From contig JAHZTW010000003.1 in the NCBI GenBank assembly GCA_020283515.1, forward strand, positions 63,301,476-63,365,475: 64,000 bases of DNA, given 5' to 3'. The notes under the pieces are model-generated. The model made no database searches. It was not told the origin of the DNA and worked only from the letters and a program-made list of their open reading frames with translations. This document shows positions 8,954-20,744 of this stretch, piece after piece (the first letter of the stretch is position 1; each line of letters starts with the position of its first letter). The stretch is from Alliaria petiolata. Its lineage: Eukaryota; Streptophyta; Magnoliopsida; Brassicales; Brassicaceae. The position numbers and the translations under genes were made by a program.

Positions 8954-11900
8954 TCTACCTATCTATCTATATTAAATGAAAGAAGAAGTTTGGGCCTCTA
9001 GAGGCCAGCCACATCAGCAATTTCTACTTCTCCCAGAAACTGCCACGTCAGCCACAAAGAATTGCCTAAAGATTAAAACACTTTCTGCTTCACATATCCT
9101 ACGATCCCAAGTTGACATTTTCCTTTCCTCAGCTGCTAAACGCTCATCATCATTCGTTACGGCACTTGAAACGTCCGCCACTTAGAGATGTAGATCTTCA
9201 CTCGGTAACGATAAATTAGAGACCCCTTTTCGTCCACCGATTAGCCATCCTCCCGATTTGACGACATGATTCCAACTCAACTTTTCAGGCACATGAATGC
9301 CTTCACATGTCTCTTTTCGCCACCAATCTTTCTCTTCTTCTACGATCACAGAACAATACGAGTTCCGAGTATAGCCGCGGAGAAGTAGAAATCAAGTTTG
9401 AAGTAGACGATGAGCTATCTTCTGCGGAAGCTCATTTTATACTTCATTGAAGATATATAAGTAGTATTCTTCTTGGTTAATCTGTGCCGCGCAAGTCCTT
9501 ACTGTTCATATCTACACATTGATGATGTTAATCTTGAAGCTAAACAGTAGATAGGAACAGAGCCATAGACATAAGAGACACAATAACACAATGACTTTTC
9601 CAAAAACCTTTTTTTTAGTCGAGTTCCCGTTAAGATTATGTTTTTCTTATTGTTATTTGCAGGAGCCGCTGAAGATTGGTACTTTGGCAGTACATACAAT
9701 AAGGAACAACATAATGGCATTGACCCTTTTAGCCACAAAAGCAATTACTTTATGTTCCATCATCGGCGTCTTTGTAAGCAACTCCTCAGCTTCGAAGTCC
9801 ATAGCATCAGTTATTATATACGGGAACAAAAGCCCTCTCCTCGCATCAATCAAGAACATCACTCTCCTCATTTGCTTCCTCGTGGCTTTTCTCTGCAACG
9901 TAAAGTCAATCAGGTAATTCTTACGCATGGATAAAGTCAATGCGTTTAGTTATATGGGCTGTATGATCTCTTAATTTATTTTGATTAGAGAGTTCTCTTT
10001 ATCAGTAATACTGGTGTATTTTTATGAATAAGTTTTAAGAGTTTATGGTTCAACTTATTAATGCGGAACAACTGAATAATATAATCAAATAATGCTTTAA
10101 ATTGATAGTAGCACTAAGATTACTTTAGTATTGTTTGAAATGGACTTAAAAACTTAATTGAAGCTATGTTTGGAGTAGTTAGCAGTTATGACATTATCAA
10201 CTTACATTTGACTTGAGGTAATAACGGAGTGTACAAATTAAACCTATCGATTCCCTCAATGAGACGATATCTTCGGTTTCAAGCTCCTTGCATCTCATGG
10301 CTTTTTAGTCGCTCATTTTTAAACCCCAGAGAAATTATGGTTTCAGTTTCCTTATATCCACTTTACTTCTTAATACAATATTCACTCATTGATCCTGCTA
10401 GAGAATTCTGCCCGAAAAAGGTAAGATATTTCCCTTCTTCTTCTATTTCACAGTTTACCTGTAATTTAGGGTTTACGAAACTGGATCTGACCCATATATT
10501 GGATTCAGCTTTGTTTTCCTGATGTAGCTTCATCACTCCAAATTTTTGGTTTGTGTGGTTATAGTGAAGCATCGAGCCACGCGGGAACGAGAAAGGCGAG
10601 AAGAACAAAAAATGTTTGGAAGTGAGTGTTTGTCTACGTAGCTTGATCCTTGATTTTATGAAGTATCCCAAAAAAACCAACGATGCTGCGAACTAATTAT
10701 TCGGCGAAGATGGCGACGAATGCAGCGGCAGCACAACTTGGGGTCAAGTAAGCATCAAAATATATTTAAAATTGTATTATCAAATTGTCTTTCCTCCACA
10801 AAAAATTGAGATTACTCTTGAAAATTTCTAACACCCATTCTGAACTTTGTCAACATTGGTCGATTTTTATGTTTATGAGATTTTTTTTTTTGCTTCTTTG
10901 TTGGCTTTATTGTCTTTGTTTAGTAGGATTAGCTAACGACCAAGACCACTCCTGATTGTTTAAGTTATTGTTTTCATTCTTTATCAGATATAATATTATG
11001 CATGCGATTAGATCAATATTGAATTACTATTACTGTTTCAGTGTTGAAGAAGAACCCCTTACAAACTGAAATCAAAGTTTTACTATTAAATGTATATGTT
11101 TTTTAATAATAAAACAACTATTTAAATGTTCTTACTACACTTACATTCTTTGTATTTGAGACTTAGTCTTAGTGGTATCTTCTTCAACTGGGGTTTTACG
11201 GATGTTTGCAGGTGTCTATGATTGAAACATTTGTGTTTTGATCACAATGATGTGAAGAGTCTGATTATGTTATTTTTACCTAAAACCTTTTTTTGGTTAG
11301 AACATGTGTTAACTTCTATTTTTAAGCTTTCATGTTCATTGTTCTTATCTCTATAAACTGTCCTTACGATCATGTTCTCAAAGTTAGACTCATTGAGGCA
11401 CTGTTTCAGGTATTGGATTGTGCAAGTTTATACTGAAGCTATACCTGCAAAGTTGCTTATTCTACTTGATCCATTGTTGCTCGGCTTAAGCCGGAAGAGC
11501 ATTTACAACTTCGAACTATGAGCAGAAACTTCTAACAAATAATTGGATCAGACTGCAGCACGTCGACGATCTCTGTGTAGCTCTCTCCAACAACAGATCA
11601 GTTGTCCTGCAGTCCACTCATCGCAAAGAAGCAATATAGAAAAGAAGCGACAGTAAAATTATAAAAGTTAACAAATTATCAGAAAGAATATCAAAAGGTG
11701 ACTGGGCCTCTGTTTCTTCCTCTCTTTTAGGGTTAAGTAGTTAACTAAGCTGAGCATATCGATGGACACCAACGTAAGGCTAATAGTTTTGAGTGCCATG
11801 TAACAGTTTTCTTTAAGATGATCTTGCAGTATTTGTTCTCAAATATATATGTGATCTCCATTATTTAGAAAAAAGTATTTCCATATCTTAGATTGCTGAT

Positions 11901-12714
11901 TAGAGATAACTGAGCCCTACAAATTCATAGTCTACACTTTATGATCCAGATTATTATTGGGAATGAGAGGCCAAAGTTGCTCGAGCAAACATATTCGGCA
12001 AATACAAAAAGTATAATCCCAACCGCACTGGAGCTAGAAGAATAGAAGAAGGTGATGGATGTGCTCGAGAAGAAAACTTTGGGAAAAAGGCATAACAAGA
12101 AAAAAGACGGGGGCAAAGGAGCGTGATCATGAAAACATTCTCATATTCTTCACGTAATAATAGAAGAGTAAGACATCCAACCGAAACAGATCAAGGGTAT
12201 AAACATAGAATCAAGAAATCAAGTCTATGTGGCTGAGATACTAAGAGGAGAAATGACATCTTCTGCTTTGTTCAAACAAAGACAATCGCCTTTTTTTGCA
12301 CTATATAATAATATATACTGCGAAAGAGATAGGTTCTTTTTTAAAACAAAACCAAAGTTAATTATGCACAACATAAGAATTCATGTTTAAATCTAGAACA
12401 AAACCATTAAACAAATCATAGAGCTAATCATCAAAACTATTAGAGTTTTGGTGTGTCCTAGAAGATTCAATGAGTGAAAACAGAATAGGGTGTTTTCTAC
12501 TTTAACTCCCGTTTTTTAGCTATATATCTTAATTTCTAAAATCACTTTTAAAATATAATGTCTGTCAAATATTGTATTTGAAATAAAAAATATTATCAAC
12601 GGGAGTTAAAGTAATAGAAAATAATATCAAATTCAAATTAACATATTTATAAAACGAAAATATTATCAACACATTTATAAAAATAATCCGCGTTTAGCGC
12701 GGAATAACCCATAG
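8954..12714 (+). mobile_element. Non-autonomous Helitron carrying gene fragments
   Basis: The left end is A followed by TCTACCTATCTATCTATATT (exact start 8954-8966), then the CCACATCAGC/CCACGTCAGC block usual near Helitron 5' ends. The right end carries the diagnostic hairpin CCGCGTTTAGCGCGG (about 12688-12702), then AATAACCCATAG and a T. The last four bases are ATAG instead of CTAG, so one terminal base has changed. No Rep/helicase is present. The 11610-12480 segment is homologous to 33530-34400 in the Helitron at 32449. A DUF599 exon was captured at 9663-9913. Confidence 0.75.
9663..9913 (+). pseudogene. DUF599-family exon captured by the Helitron
   Basis: The reading LAVHTIRNNIMALTLLATKA, then ITLCSIIGVFV, SVIIYGNKSPLLASIKN and FLVAFLCNVKSIR, matches the core of plant DUF599 membrane proteins as I know the family. 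The stretch is bounded by a 3' splice site (TTTGCAG at 9656-9662) and a 5' splice site (CAG/GTAATT at 9911-9916), so it is a genuine exon with its introns. The first and last exons are missing. It contains two hydrophobic segments. Function of the family is unknown. As a lone internal exon it cannot make the full protein. Confidence 0.75.
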
Positions 12715-13173
12715 TTGTCTTGAAATTAGAATAAGACTAAGTTATATAAAAGTTGTTCAACTCTCCACTACTGTTTGAGGGAGAGAGTGACACCTGTCCA
12801 ATCCCTTGAACTTTCGTATTCTTCTCTCTCTTTCGCCTTTCGGGCTTCTATCATTTTTTCTTGTTGGATCGGTTCTGCTTCTATGATTTAAAAGCTTTAG
12901 ATTTATTGTTCAGTCAAAATTCAGATAGTAAAGCATAGATTCAGATGCATAAGCTTCAGAATTATTTTTTTGGGGATTTTAAATGGAGGTTTTGAATTGG
13001 TTTTGGTTTCAACATTCTTACTCGAGTCAGTTCAAGAAGAGATGAAGAAGAAAAAAAACAGAGAGGAGGAGGATAGCGAGGCGTAATCTGGGGATGAGAG
13101 CGAGGGTAATAAAGAGATCTGAAATCTGAGGGAGATTCGAACGAGTTTCAATCAGCGGAAGCGATTACGAGAT

Positions 13174-13284
13174 ATGAATCGAAAAGTCTCATTTCACCTT
13201 CTTCTGCTTTTTCTACTCTTCCTCTTCTTTCTTGTCCGCGCAATTTCAATTCCGTTGTCCCATGGATCGTTATCTCGAATCTGA
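13174..13284 (+). other. 36-residue ORF with a signal-peptide-like sequence
   Basis: The ATG at 13174 opens a frame starting MNRKVSFHLLLLFLLFLFF and ending SLSRI before TGA. The charged N-terminus, long Leu/Phe core and VRA-like end look like a secretory signal peptide. It may be the first exon of a secreted-protein gene captured by the Helitron, but I do not recognise the parent and no following exon is evident. Confidence 0.3.
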
Positions 13285-13607
13285 CCCTTTTGATATCGTT
13301 TTCTAATTGGAAGAACATCACAACTGTTCTTTAAAATCAAGGAAACTCTAAAGAAATTCTACATTTATTTTATTTCTTCAATGTCTTGATTGCTTAGGAG
13401 CTAGAAGGATCCAAGCATGGACTCGCAGGTTCTGGTAAAACTAATAGCTAATCGCGTATTTTTGACTACAGTCGCGTATTGCTGACAAAAGGTTTATTCC
13501 CAAAACTTACCATATTTCTCCTCAGTTTGTGCCAAACTTTTGTTGTTCAATTATGCTTAAAATTCTTCCAACTTGGCAATCTGGGTTATTTGATTTTCAT
13601 TCTCTAG

Positions 13608-14669
13608 GTTTCTCTCAAAATCATTGGTCACCTGAAGCAAGCATGCAAGTTTGCCAAAGAACACGCACTCAAAGAATGGACGTATTGTAAGTTTTAGCAC
13701 TCTGGATCTCCGTCTCTTTTCTTTTTCGTGTCAGAACTGTCTCTTTGAATCAAATCTAAATCAGACAATCATTTCGTGCTTGCATGTATGCTTTTGATAA
13801 GCATATACCTTAAGTGATGAGCTGGCATCTGAAGAAAGAAGAGACGGTTAAGAGATCGTATAGCTTTATATAGACTTCTTTTCCTTTGTTGAAGCATAGA
13901 CTTGTATTATGAATTGAGAGTGTGAGATCGTTTGATCTTGAGGCGATACTCTGTTTAGAGGATTCGTGAGCTGAGGATTGATCGGATTTCTCAGGGTGTT
14001 GAGAGAATCCGATAGTTCTTAAGACTTTCATTTCAGATTGTACTTGTTTCCTTTTATCAATTGAGAGTGATTTTCGGTGTTACCGCAAGTTGAGATTGAG
14101 ATCGACAGGTTTGGAGTTTCAATCTTAACAGCTTTCCTACCAACATTGATTGCCTGTACTTAGCAAGGGTTCTGGATTGAATAAGGTTGTGTTTATACGA
14201 ATGGGAAGGAGAAAACTCTATATGTAGTCTGTAGTATATGTTTTTATCTCGCGGATCTCTTTCATGGGAGTGAGCTTCTGATTACGATACATGCATTTTG
14301 GTCTTGCAAGTCTGGCATTTCTTTTAAGTAACAATAATGTTAATTTTAAAATTAACATGTCCCAACCTAAAGGATAATGACCAATCATGCATTTCGCTTA
14401 GTTAGAGCAGATCCTTGAGATGGACACTTACAGATACCTCGGTCACTCTATGTCTGACCCATGAAGCGCTAACCGTACACGTGATTAGATCTCAAGCGTG
14501 AGGCAGGTTAGTTAATCTCATACTTCCTAGAAATACTTCTCAATCATTTCAATTTCAACTTTTGAATCTGTATAAGCGTATCTTCTGGCCTTCAGGTGCG
14601 AGATCGACAATTGATAGAGTGAGAAAGTTGATCATATCTCATGACATAGCTACGAAGAAAGAGCTTAAG
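13608..14669 (+). pseudogene. Pyruvate dehydrogenase E1-alpha exon fragments in the Helitron
   Basis: Three consecutive pieces match the C-terminal part of mitochondrial PDH E1-alpha. First, 13629-13686 reads KQACKFAKEHALK before a GTAAGT donor. Second, 14411-14506 reads ILEMDTYRYLGHSMSDP, then two in-frame stops, ending SVRQ before GT. Third, 14596-14669 reads DRVRKLIISHDIATKKELK before GT. Exon order and intron positions fit the gene. The family YRYHGHSMSDP motif has H to L and is followed by TGA. The next exon expected (DMEKEIRKE) is not recognisable after 14785. The enzyme subunit decarboxylates pyruvate in mitochondria; this copy cannot encode it. Confidence 0.8.
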
Positions 14670-15627
14670 GTACATAATAAATCCACCCACTAGAGAAGTG
14701 CAGTGGAGCATTGTTTACAATTACATATAGGTTCTAAAGTCAATTCTCATAGTCTTTGTTGTGTGTCGTGTTGGTTATTTGCAGGTAACCGAGTGCAGGA
14801 AGCAAGATAGTCACATCGTAGCAACAGTGGGGAAAAACGCAATGAACTTCCGTCTCTCTTTCTTACTCTCCAACTGACACTCTCTGAGGTTATGTTGCGC
14901 TTACATTTATGTCTTTAGCTTACTGTCATCTTATTCTTTTGATGTATATATGATTCTAAATTTGCTTCGATGTTTTCCATATGATTCTGAGCCAGTTAAA
15001 ATGTTGATAGAACGGCCACTTTGGCACACAATCAAATTACAAGCTACAAGTGCTCTCCTAATCAGAAGTGTCTGGTTTTAGGTGATATTTCTCCTGGATC
15101 TCGGAATATTTTAAAGTAGAAAGATGGTTGAATATTTAAAGTCAGCAAAATGGACAGAGGTGGATAAAATAGAAAAGGTGGCCAAAGCTGGCTACGAAGG
15201 GAACCCAATATTCCCTAAAAACCAGAGTTCAAGGTTAATGACTTGATGTGGATAAGTGAACGTCTTTGTTGGTAGAAAAATAGTTTACCCAATCCTCTAT
15301 TGGTCAAGGATTTTATCAGTTATGGGAAGGTTTGAAGGGAGATAAAGTTAGAATAAGGGATTAGAATTAGAAGATATAGTCTTTTTCTCTTTTCATGGTC
15401 AACTTATAGATTTATTGTAGTGTTTATTAGATTATGAACTCCAAAATACACTATCTCAGGTATCATAGGTTATTTTTTGTTATACAATTATGTTATTCTA
15501 AGTTCCTAGGTAAATGGGTGATGCAAAATGTATTTGTAAGAAAAACAAATAGAAATTAATATGGGGGACTCTTTTTTTGCCTTTAAAAACGTTAGTTTCG
15601 AATGATTGTAACAAAAACACAAGTTGA

Positions 15628-16280
15628 GATTATATATATCATTTTCTATCGTTTTAATTAGTTACAAACACAAAACCCAAAAAATATAAAGAAGTGAAAG
15701 ATTATATATATCATTGTATATCGTTTTAATGGGTTTTGTTAGAGATGAATTTAGCACCCCTCTAAAAAACCCTGCTTGAATCCAGCTCGGCCTATTGACA
15801 TACGACTATGGCCCGCTTGGTTCGGCTAACAGTTTAGGTCGGTGCCGCCACCAGAAGAGATCCGACGATAGGGTTATGTTCTCCGAAGAAAAAGGAAACT
15901 TTCCCTTAAGGATGAGGAGGTCGGCTCGAAGAAAAATGAAATCTTCCTTTTTCCCGAAAAGGAAGGAGATCGGTTGGCCGACTTATACCTATTATAAATA
16001 GATGGCGACCTGACTCTTGGGGGAGATTGGAATTTTTATCTTCGAGATCTAGGGCAAAACTCCGTCAAGGAATAGGCTTTTAGATCTCGTTTACTATTCG
16101 AAAGGTTTAGGTCGGCGTTCTTATTCCGACGACCTAACCACCGTTGTACTATCTCTGAGCTCCGGCTAAATTAATAAAGACTTACTCTTTTCCCCCACAA
16201 ACTATTATTCTTTCTTTAGATCGGATTCTAGTTCTTACAAGTTTCAAACACAAAACCTCAAAATATAAAGACATGAGAGA
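15628..16280. repeat. 72-bp tandem duplication, second unit split by the solo LTR
   Basis: The unit GATTATATATATCAT...CAAACACAAAACC...ATATAAAGA occurs at 15628-15699 and again from 15700. The second unit stops at 15736 and resumes at 16240 with GTTTCAAACACAAAACC, showing that the LTR entered an existing tandem repeat. Confidence 0.75.
15737..16239. mobile_element. Solo LTR, 503 bp
   Basis: It starts TGTTAGAGATGAATTTAGCACC and ends GATTCTAGTTCTTACA (TG...CA). It is flanked by GGTTT (15732-15736) and AGTTT (16240-16244), a five-base duplication with one change. It contains a TATA-like TATTATAAATAG near 15993 and an AATAAA at about 16172. No internal domain remains. The length and GC-rich U3 fit a gypsy-type LTR. 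The + frame at 15795-16001 is inside it and is not a gene. Confidence 0.75.
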
Positions 16281-16463
16281 AGGAAAAAAATTATACGGAA
16301 AATCCGCGCGTATGCGTGGGTAATCATCTAGTGAGACTAAAGAGAGTTGAATGAGAATACAACTCTTGGACTTCAAAGGTGACTCTTGATCTTCATTTTC
16401 GTCACTTCTTTTGACCACAAAATTAAGTGATTAATTCTAGGTGTTATTGGGCCTGTATTAGGC

Positions 16464-16712
16464 TCAAAGTGGATGGACTTGATAGATATCATTCCCAAAT
16501 GATTTGTGAATGTTTTCTTTGTCCATAATTGCTTGTATAAGCCCGTTAAGTACCTCTTGAATCTGCTTGGCTCGTGTCCTTGTCATTGGTCCAACTGGTA
16601 CGTTCAATGCCTCATCTGGATCCTCCTTTCTGCTCATGATATTCTCATCATCTGGAATTACAGCGGGTTTGGTGCCAAAGATCCTAGCAGGATGATGAAG
16701 ACATCGACCCAA
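16464..16712 (-). pseudogene. C-terminal scrap of a Ty3/gypsy polyprotein
   Basis: The frame contains VPVGPMTRTRAKQIQEVLNG, a short basic motif that plant gypsy polyproteins commonly carry near the end of their ORF. Nothing of protease, RT or integrase is adjacent. The Helitron end at 16331 lies just downstream. Confidence 0.5.
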
Positions 16713-16721
16713 CCGAGACCC

Positions 16722-17373
16722 TAGAGCATGTACTCGTGGTTAAGAGCTCCTCAATGACACGGTCCAAGACCAGGAGACTTGGAGAAGGGTTCAATTCAGT
16801 TGTAAAGACCCTCTTAAACACAATGGAGCTGGGAGACACGTTCAAAACCCCTTTGCAAAGTCACCACCTGAACGAAAAGCTTCAAGGAACCCGATAAAGA
16901 CATTTTGGAGAATTTCGCAAGGTTGAGCATCAAAGAAGACCAGCCTCGTACAAAGCAAGGTAAGTCTGTTTACTTGACTTTTTCTAGAAATGGAGCTTAA
17001 AACATCAAGAATCTCATGGAGATCACATCCGCGCCTCAAGATACCGCGAAAACAAGTCATGAAACCGATATAGAGCAAATGGAGCAAGAAGATGTTTCAA
17101 GAGCTAACCACCGGGAAACACTTGAAGAACTATATCATTTCGACTTCACTGGACTTCAAGAAGGGGGATTCACCAAGAAGCCAAGAAGCATGCACGGACC
17201 AGACCAGGACAAAGCTCGACCTCAACAACTTCATTTCAGACCATTGCGCTCCAAAACCAAATATATTTAGTTTATACAATTTGTGAAGGTAAGATGACTT
17301 GTCCTAGTGGCACTTAGCACGTCTAAGAGCCCCAAGTTCGAGCTCTAGAAGAAAGCCACAAAGAATAGGCTTA
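16722..17373 (+). other. Unrecognised, possibly retroelement-derived sequence with a short ORF
   Basis: A plus frame at 17016-17270 (84 residues, MEITSAPQDTAKTSHETDIE and so on) is hydrophilic and has no domain I recognise. The surrounding CT/AAG-rich sequence resembles spacer or leader of LTR elements. I would not call a gene here. Confidence 0.3.
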
Positions 17374-17637
17374 GGCTCTAACTGGTAGCCAATAAAAGAA
17401 CAAAAGGAATGAAAATGAAAAGAATGAAAGTAACAAAATAATAGGAATGAATAGGAATAAAGAATGGTTTGTTCCTCCCTAAATTTTATAAGAAATAGTT
17501 TTGTTCTATAATTCTTTATAAAATAAGGAATGAGAAGGAATCACATGGAAAAAATATTACTTGTAAATGGTGTATTTTTTAAGTAATGAGGAAGAATATA
17601 TTATTCCTCATCATTCCTTATGTCACCAGTTAGACCC
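17374..17637. mobile_element. PIF/Harbinger-type MITE, 264 bp
   Basis: The terminal inverted repeats are GGCTCTAACTGGT and ACCAGTTAGACCC (12 of 13 complementary). TTA trinucleotides flank both sides (17371-17373 and 17638-17640), the hallmark target duplication of this superfamily. The interior is AT-rich with repeated GGAATGA words and has no ORF. Confidence 0.9.
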
Positions 17638-17640
17638 TTA

Positions 17641-18590
17641 GTTTTTTATTTTCTTTTTAGAAAGTTAACTTTCCTTTTCTGATGTATTTTTCCTTTTTGC
17701 GTTTTGTTAGCTTTGTGTAGCGTTGTATTGTCGTTTTTTCTTTATAATTTCGGCCCTAGGGCTAGCTGACTAGCTCTCCTTTAAAGCTCCCCTTCAACGG
17801 TTGTAATTTGGTTACCTTTTTTTATTATTAATAAAGACGAACTTTCTTCTTTGCTCAAGCCGCCGCTTGTCTTAGATCTTTTGCTTGTGTTCTTGCGTGT
17901 GTGATTCACCAAGGCCGAGTGTTGAGCAGTATCAGAGATCCTTCCATCATATATGTGGTGACCTTCGGTCCACTTAACGTTCCATCCTTTGATCCCTCGA
18001 GAGACAGCGTTAAATCCAGCTCGATAGATCCCGTTCGATTCAAGCCTTGTGGAATCAAGACTTGTCTTACCATTCTCACCCACTGTCCAGCACTAGAGAG
18101 CGTTAAAGCCAGCATGTTGTACCCACCAAGCCACCTATCAGCAACCATCTAAGGCTCCCCCCCCCCCCCGTCTTATATCACAGGAGCTCGACATACCTTT
18201 GTCTTTCACATGATCATTTGACTAGTCTATTTCAGATATCACATGTTGAAGATAGTTTATCATTGTCTGGTCAATTATTGGAGCAAAAAACTTAGCTGAA
18301 AAAAGAAAATCTACTAAAATTATTTTATTTTAAAAAATGGAGAACAATGTGATACAAGAAGACCTGTTGTTTTACCCTCCACTAAACTAAAATGGTGTTA
18401 AATATAACAATTCTGAATAAAACTAGTTTATTACATCGAATATATTTTTTTTCATTTTTTGTAGTTTAGAGTTAGTCTCGCAAAATGACAAATATTGTGA
18501 AATTTTTCTTACAGTTTTATGATTTTATCAAAATATATATTGATAAGTGTTTGTTTTGTTGGCAACCACAATTATATTTTAATAAGAACT
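17641..18590 (+). other. LTR/leader-like sequence of a gypsy element; no gene
   Basis: An AATAAA at about 17830 and CT-rich sequence resemble an LTR R-U5. A stretch at 17928-17937 (AGTATCAGAG) is close to the initiator-Met PBS core (TGGTATCAGAGC), but no clean LTR end precedes it. A run of 14 C lies at 18156-18169. From 18250 the sequence is AT-rich with no coding signal. Confidence 0.35.
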
Positions 18591-19571
18591 AGGTGATAAT
18601 CTGCGCCTTGCACGAAGTGAAAAATTTATTCATTTTTCTGATACGTAAATTCGAAATTAAAATTAATAGCCAAATTATATTCTTAATAAGAATTTTTTTT
18701 AAATGATTATTAATAAACTCGAATTCTTATTTTCATAGAATTTGTTTTATGTGAACCAGAATTTATTAATTATTTAGTTTCATATTATTTTTAAATTAAA
18801 TCATAGTAAAATATTTTAGTCCAGTCTTTTTATATAATAAATTGTTATGTTGACAATATAATAAATTTCAAAAAAATAATTTCTGATAAGAGAAGACAAA
18901 ATTAATCAAAGTAGTAGTTGAATGCGTATAATATTAAAACAATTAGAAAGATAAATGAGAAAAACAGTCGTAAAAAAAATTAGAAAGATAAATGGGAAAA
19001 ACAGTCGTCAAAAATGTAGACATATCACAAATAAATTATGAAAATAATATCTGAAATCATTAGTAATACGATTTGTAAATAAAAAAGCACTAACCTATGT
19101 CGTTAGAGACATTTATTTTTAAATAAAATTATTCAAGACATAATTATTTGATCGGATTAATGGTAATTGTAATCGGATTTATTGATTTTGCGACTTAATG
19201 GAATCTTCAAAATTGATTTTGGCAAGTTATTCGTTTGTATTTATTTTCTAAATCACAAAGTATGGCAGGTCTTATTAATGAAATTGACTAATTACTTTCT
19301 TTTCTTTGTTAAAACACATTTAATTAACAATATTGGTTTGAAATATATACAAGAAATTGATTGGTAAACATATGAAATATCTTTGTGAAAGTGGTTGTAT
19401 GTGATTATGCTGTATTTGAGGTCTTAAGTTAGGTCTCCCAAAACATAATTTTTTTTTAATGAGATTCGTGAGAATGAATGTGGTGGTGACACATTAGTAA
19501 AATGCCACCACTGTAAATATGTTAAAAAATAAGGCTTGTCTCTAAAATATTTTTTAATAATATATAGAGTA
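18589..19571 (-). mobile_element. Short non-autonomous Helitron, minus orientation
   Basis: On the minus strand it ends with a GC-containing imperfect hairpin, then ATTATCACCTAG (CTAG at 18592-18589) followed by T. It starts near 19571/19568 with TCTATATATTATTAAAAAAT and the 5' block TTTACAGTGGTGGCATTTTA shared with the Helitrons at 22737 and 42561. It is about 0.98 kb and has no coding capacity; the frame at 19182-19367 is AT-rich chance. Confidence 0.8.
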
Positions 19572-19954
19572 TTTATTTATTTTCCTGAACTTATAATAAG
19601 AAATTGGTTTCAAGAAAGAAAAAGTACAATAAAGACACTAATAAAATTAAAGATTTATATGAACTTCTCGTTAAAGAAGATTCTTTATTTATTTATTATA
19701 GATATTTAAAGAAGAAAAAAGGAAAGATTACATAAATAACCCTAATTTAGATGTTTATTATTAGATTGACTCTCATTTTATTTTATTTACTAACATATTT
19801 AATGTGTCTATATTATCCTTTTTAGCTTTGTTAAGAAAATAACAATCACAATAATGCCATTAATTTTTTTTCCCACATCATCAAAAAAATATTGATATTT
19901 ACGAAATTGCCATTGTATTTTTGATAAAAAAAAAAAAAATTGCTGTGAAAAAAC

Positions 19955-20720
19955 TAGGGGTGGGCACTTCGGTTTTCGGGTTGGTTTCGGTTCGGTTTTC
20001 CGGTTTTACGGTTTATCGGTTTTATAAAAATTCAAACCATATAAAAACCATATATATTTCGGTTCGTTATGGTTCGGTTCTCTTCGGTTTTCGGTTTTTC
20101 GATTTTACAAAAACAAAAACCATATGTCACTTGGTTCGGTTTGGTATGGTTCTGTTTCGGTTTTTTCGGAATTATACTATTACGGAAAACTTTGATTCAA
20201 ACTATGAATAGAAAGAATAATAAATTAATAATAGATATGAGTGAACAAAACAATAAGTTCAAATAATATAATCCAAATCATAGTAAATAAATCTAAATCA
20301 TCAATAAAATCAAGTCTATAAAAACCAAAAACTAAAATAAAAGAACCACATTCTTATCATCGTCTTCACTCTTCAGTCACTATTGTTTGAAAATTAGGGT
20401 TTACAACTTTTTATTATTTATATGTTTAGAATTTTTGTAAATATTATATTTTAAAATTATGAGTTAAAATTTAGTAAATTATAAAGATAAGTAAACCAAT
20501 AATAAAATCTGAACATAAACTAAATTTAGGATATAAGAAAATATAAATTACATATTTACTATTTAGTTTCGAAACCAAAAAAATCATTCGGTTTGACGGT
20601 TTTTAACCAAACCAAGCCTAAACCGAAACATTTTAAGAAATGATAACCAATGGTTTTTTAGGTTTAACCATAACCAAACCATATCACTTTTTTCGGTTAC
20701 AGTTTTTTTGCCCACCCCTA
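19955..20720. mobile_element. hAT-type MITE, 766 bp, with perfect 8-bp target duplication
   Basis: The termini are TAGGGGTGGGCA and TGCCCACCCCTA, perfectly inverted. Both sides carry GAAAAAAC (19947-19954 and 20721-20728), an 8-bp duplication as expected for hAT. Subterminal sequence is dense in CGGTTT/AACCG words. There is no transposase. The + frames at 19921-20266 are repeat readings. Confidence 0.95.
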
Positions 20721-20744
20721 GAAAAAACTGTCGTTTTTTTTATG

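Larger units (their letters stand above)
12715..16331 (+). mobile_element. Second Helitron region, 3' end at 16331
   Basis: The 3' terminus is clear: AATCCGCGCGTATGCGTGGG with a GC stem, then TAATCATCTAG followed by T (CTAG at 16328-16331). The 5' end is uncertain; I take it to be at or soon after the end of the preceding Helitron, near the TTATATAAAAGTTGTTC stretch at about 12740. It carries decayed PDH E1-alpha exons, a short signal-peptide ORF and a solo LTR. No Rep/helicase frame is present. Confidence 0.55.

Noticed and set aside
10680..10750. ATGGCGACGAATGCAGCGGC as start of a captured gene
   Set aside because: A GT donor follows, but the dozen residues available are too few to assign a family.
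17901..17940. PBS of a plus-strand LTR element
   Set aside because: AGTATCAGAG is only a partial match and no LTR end lies at the right distance.
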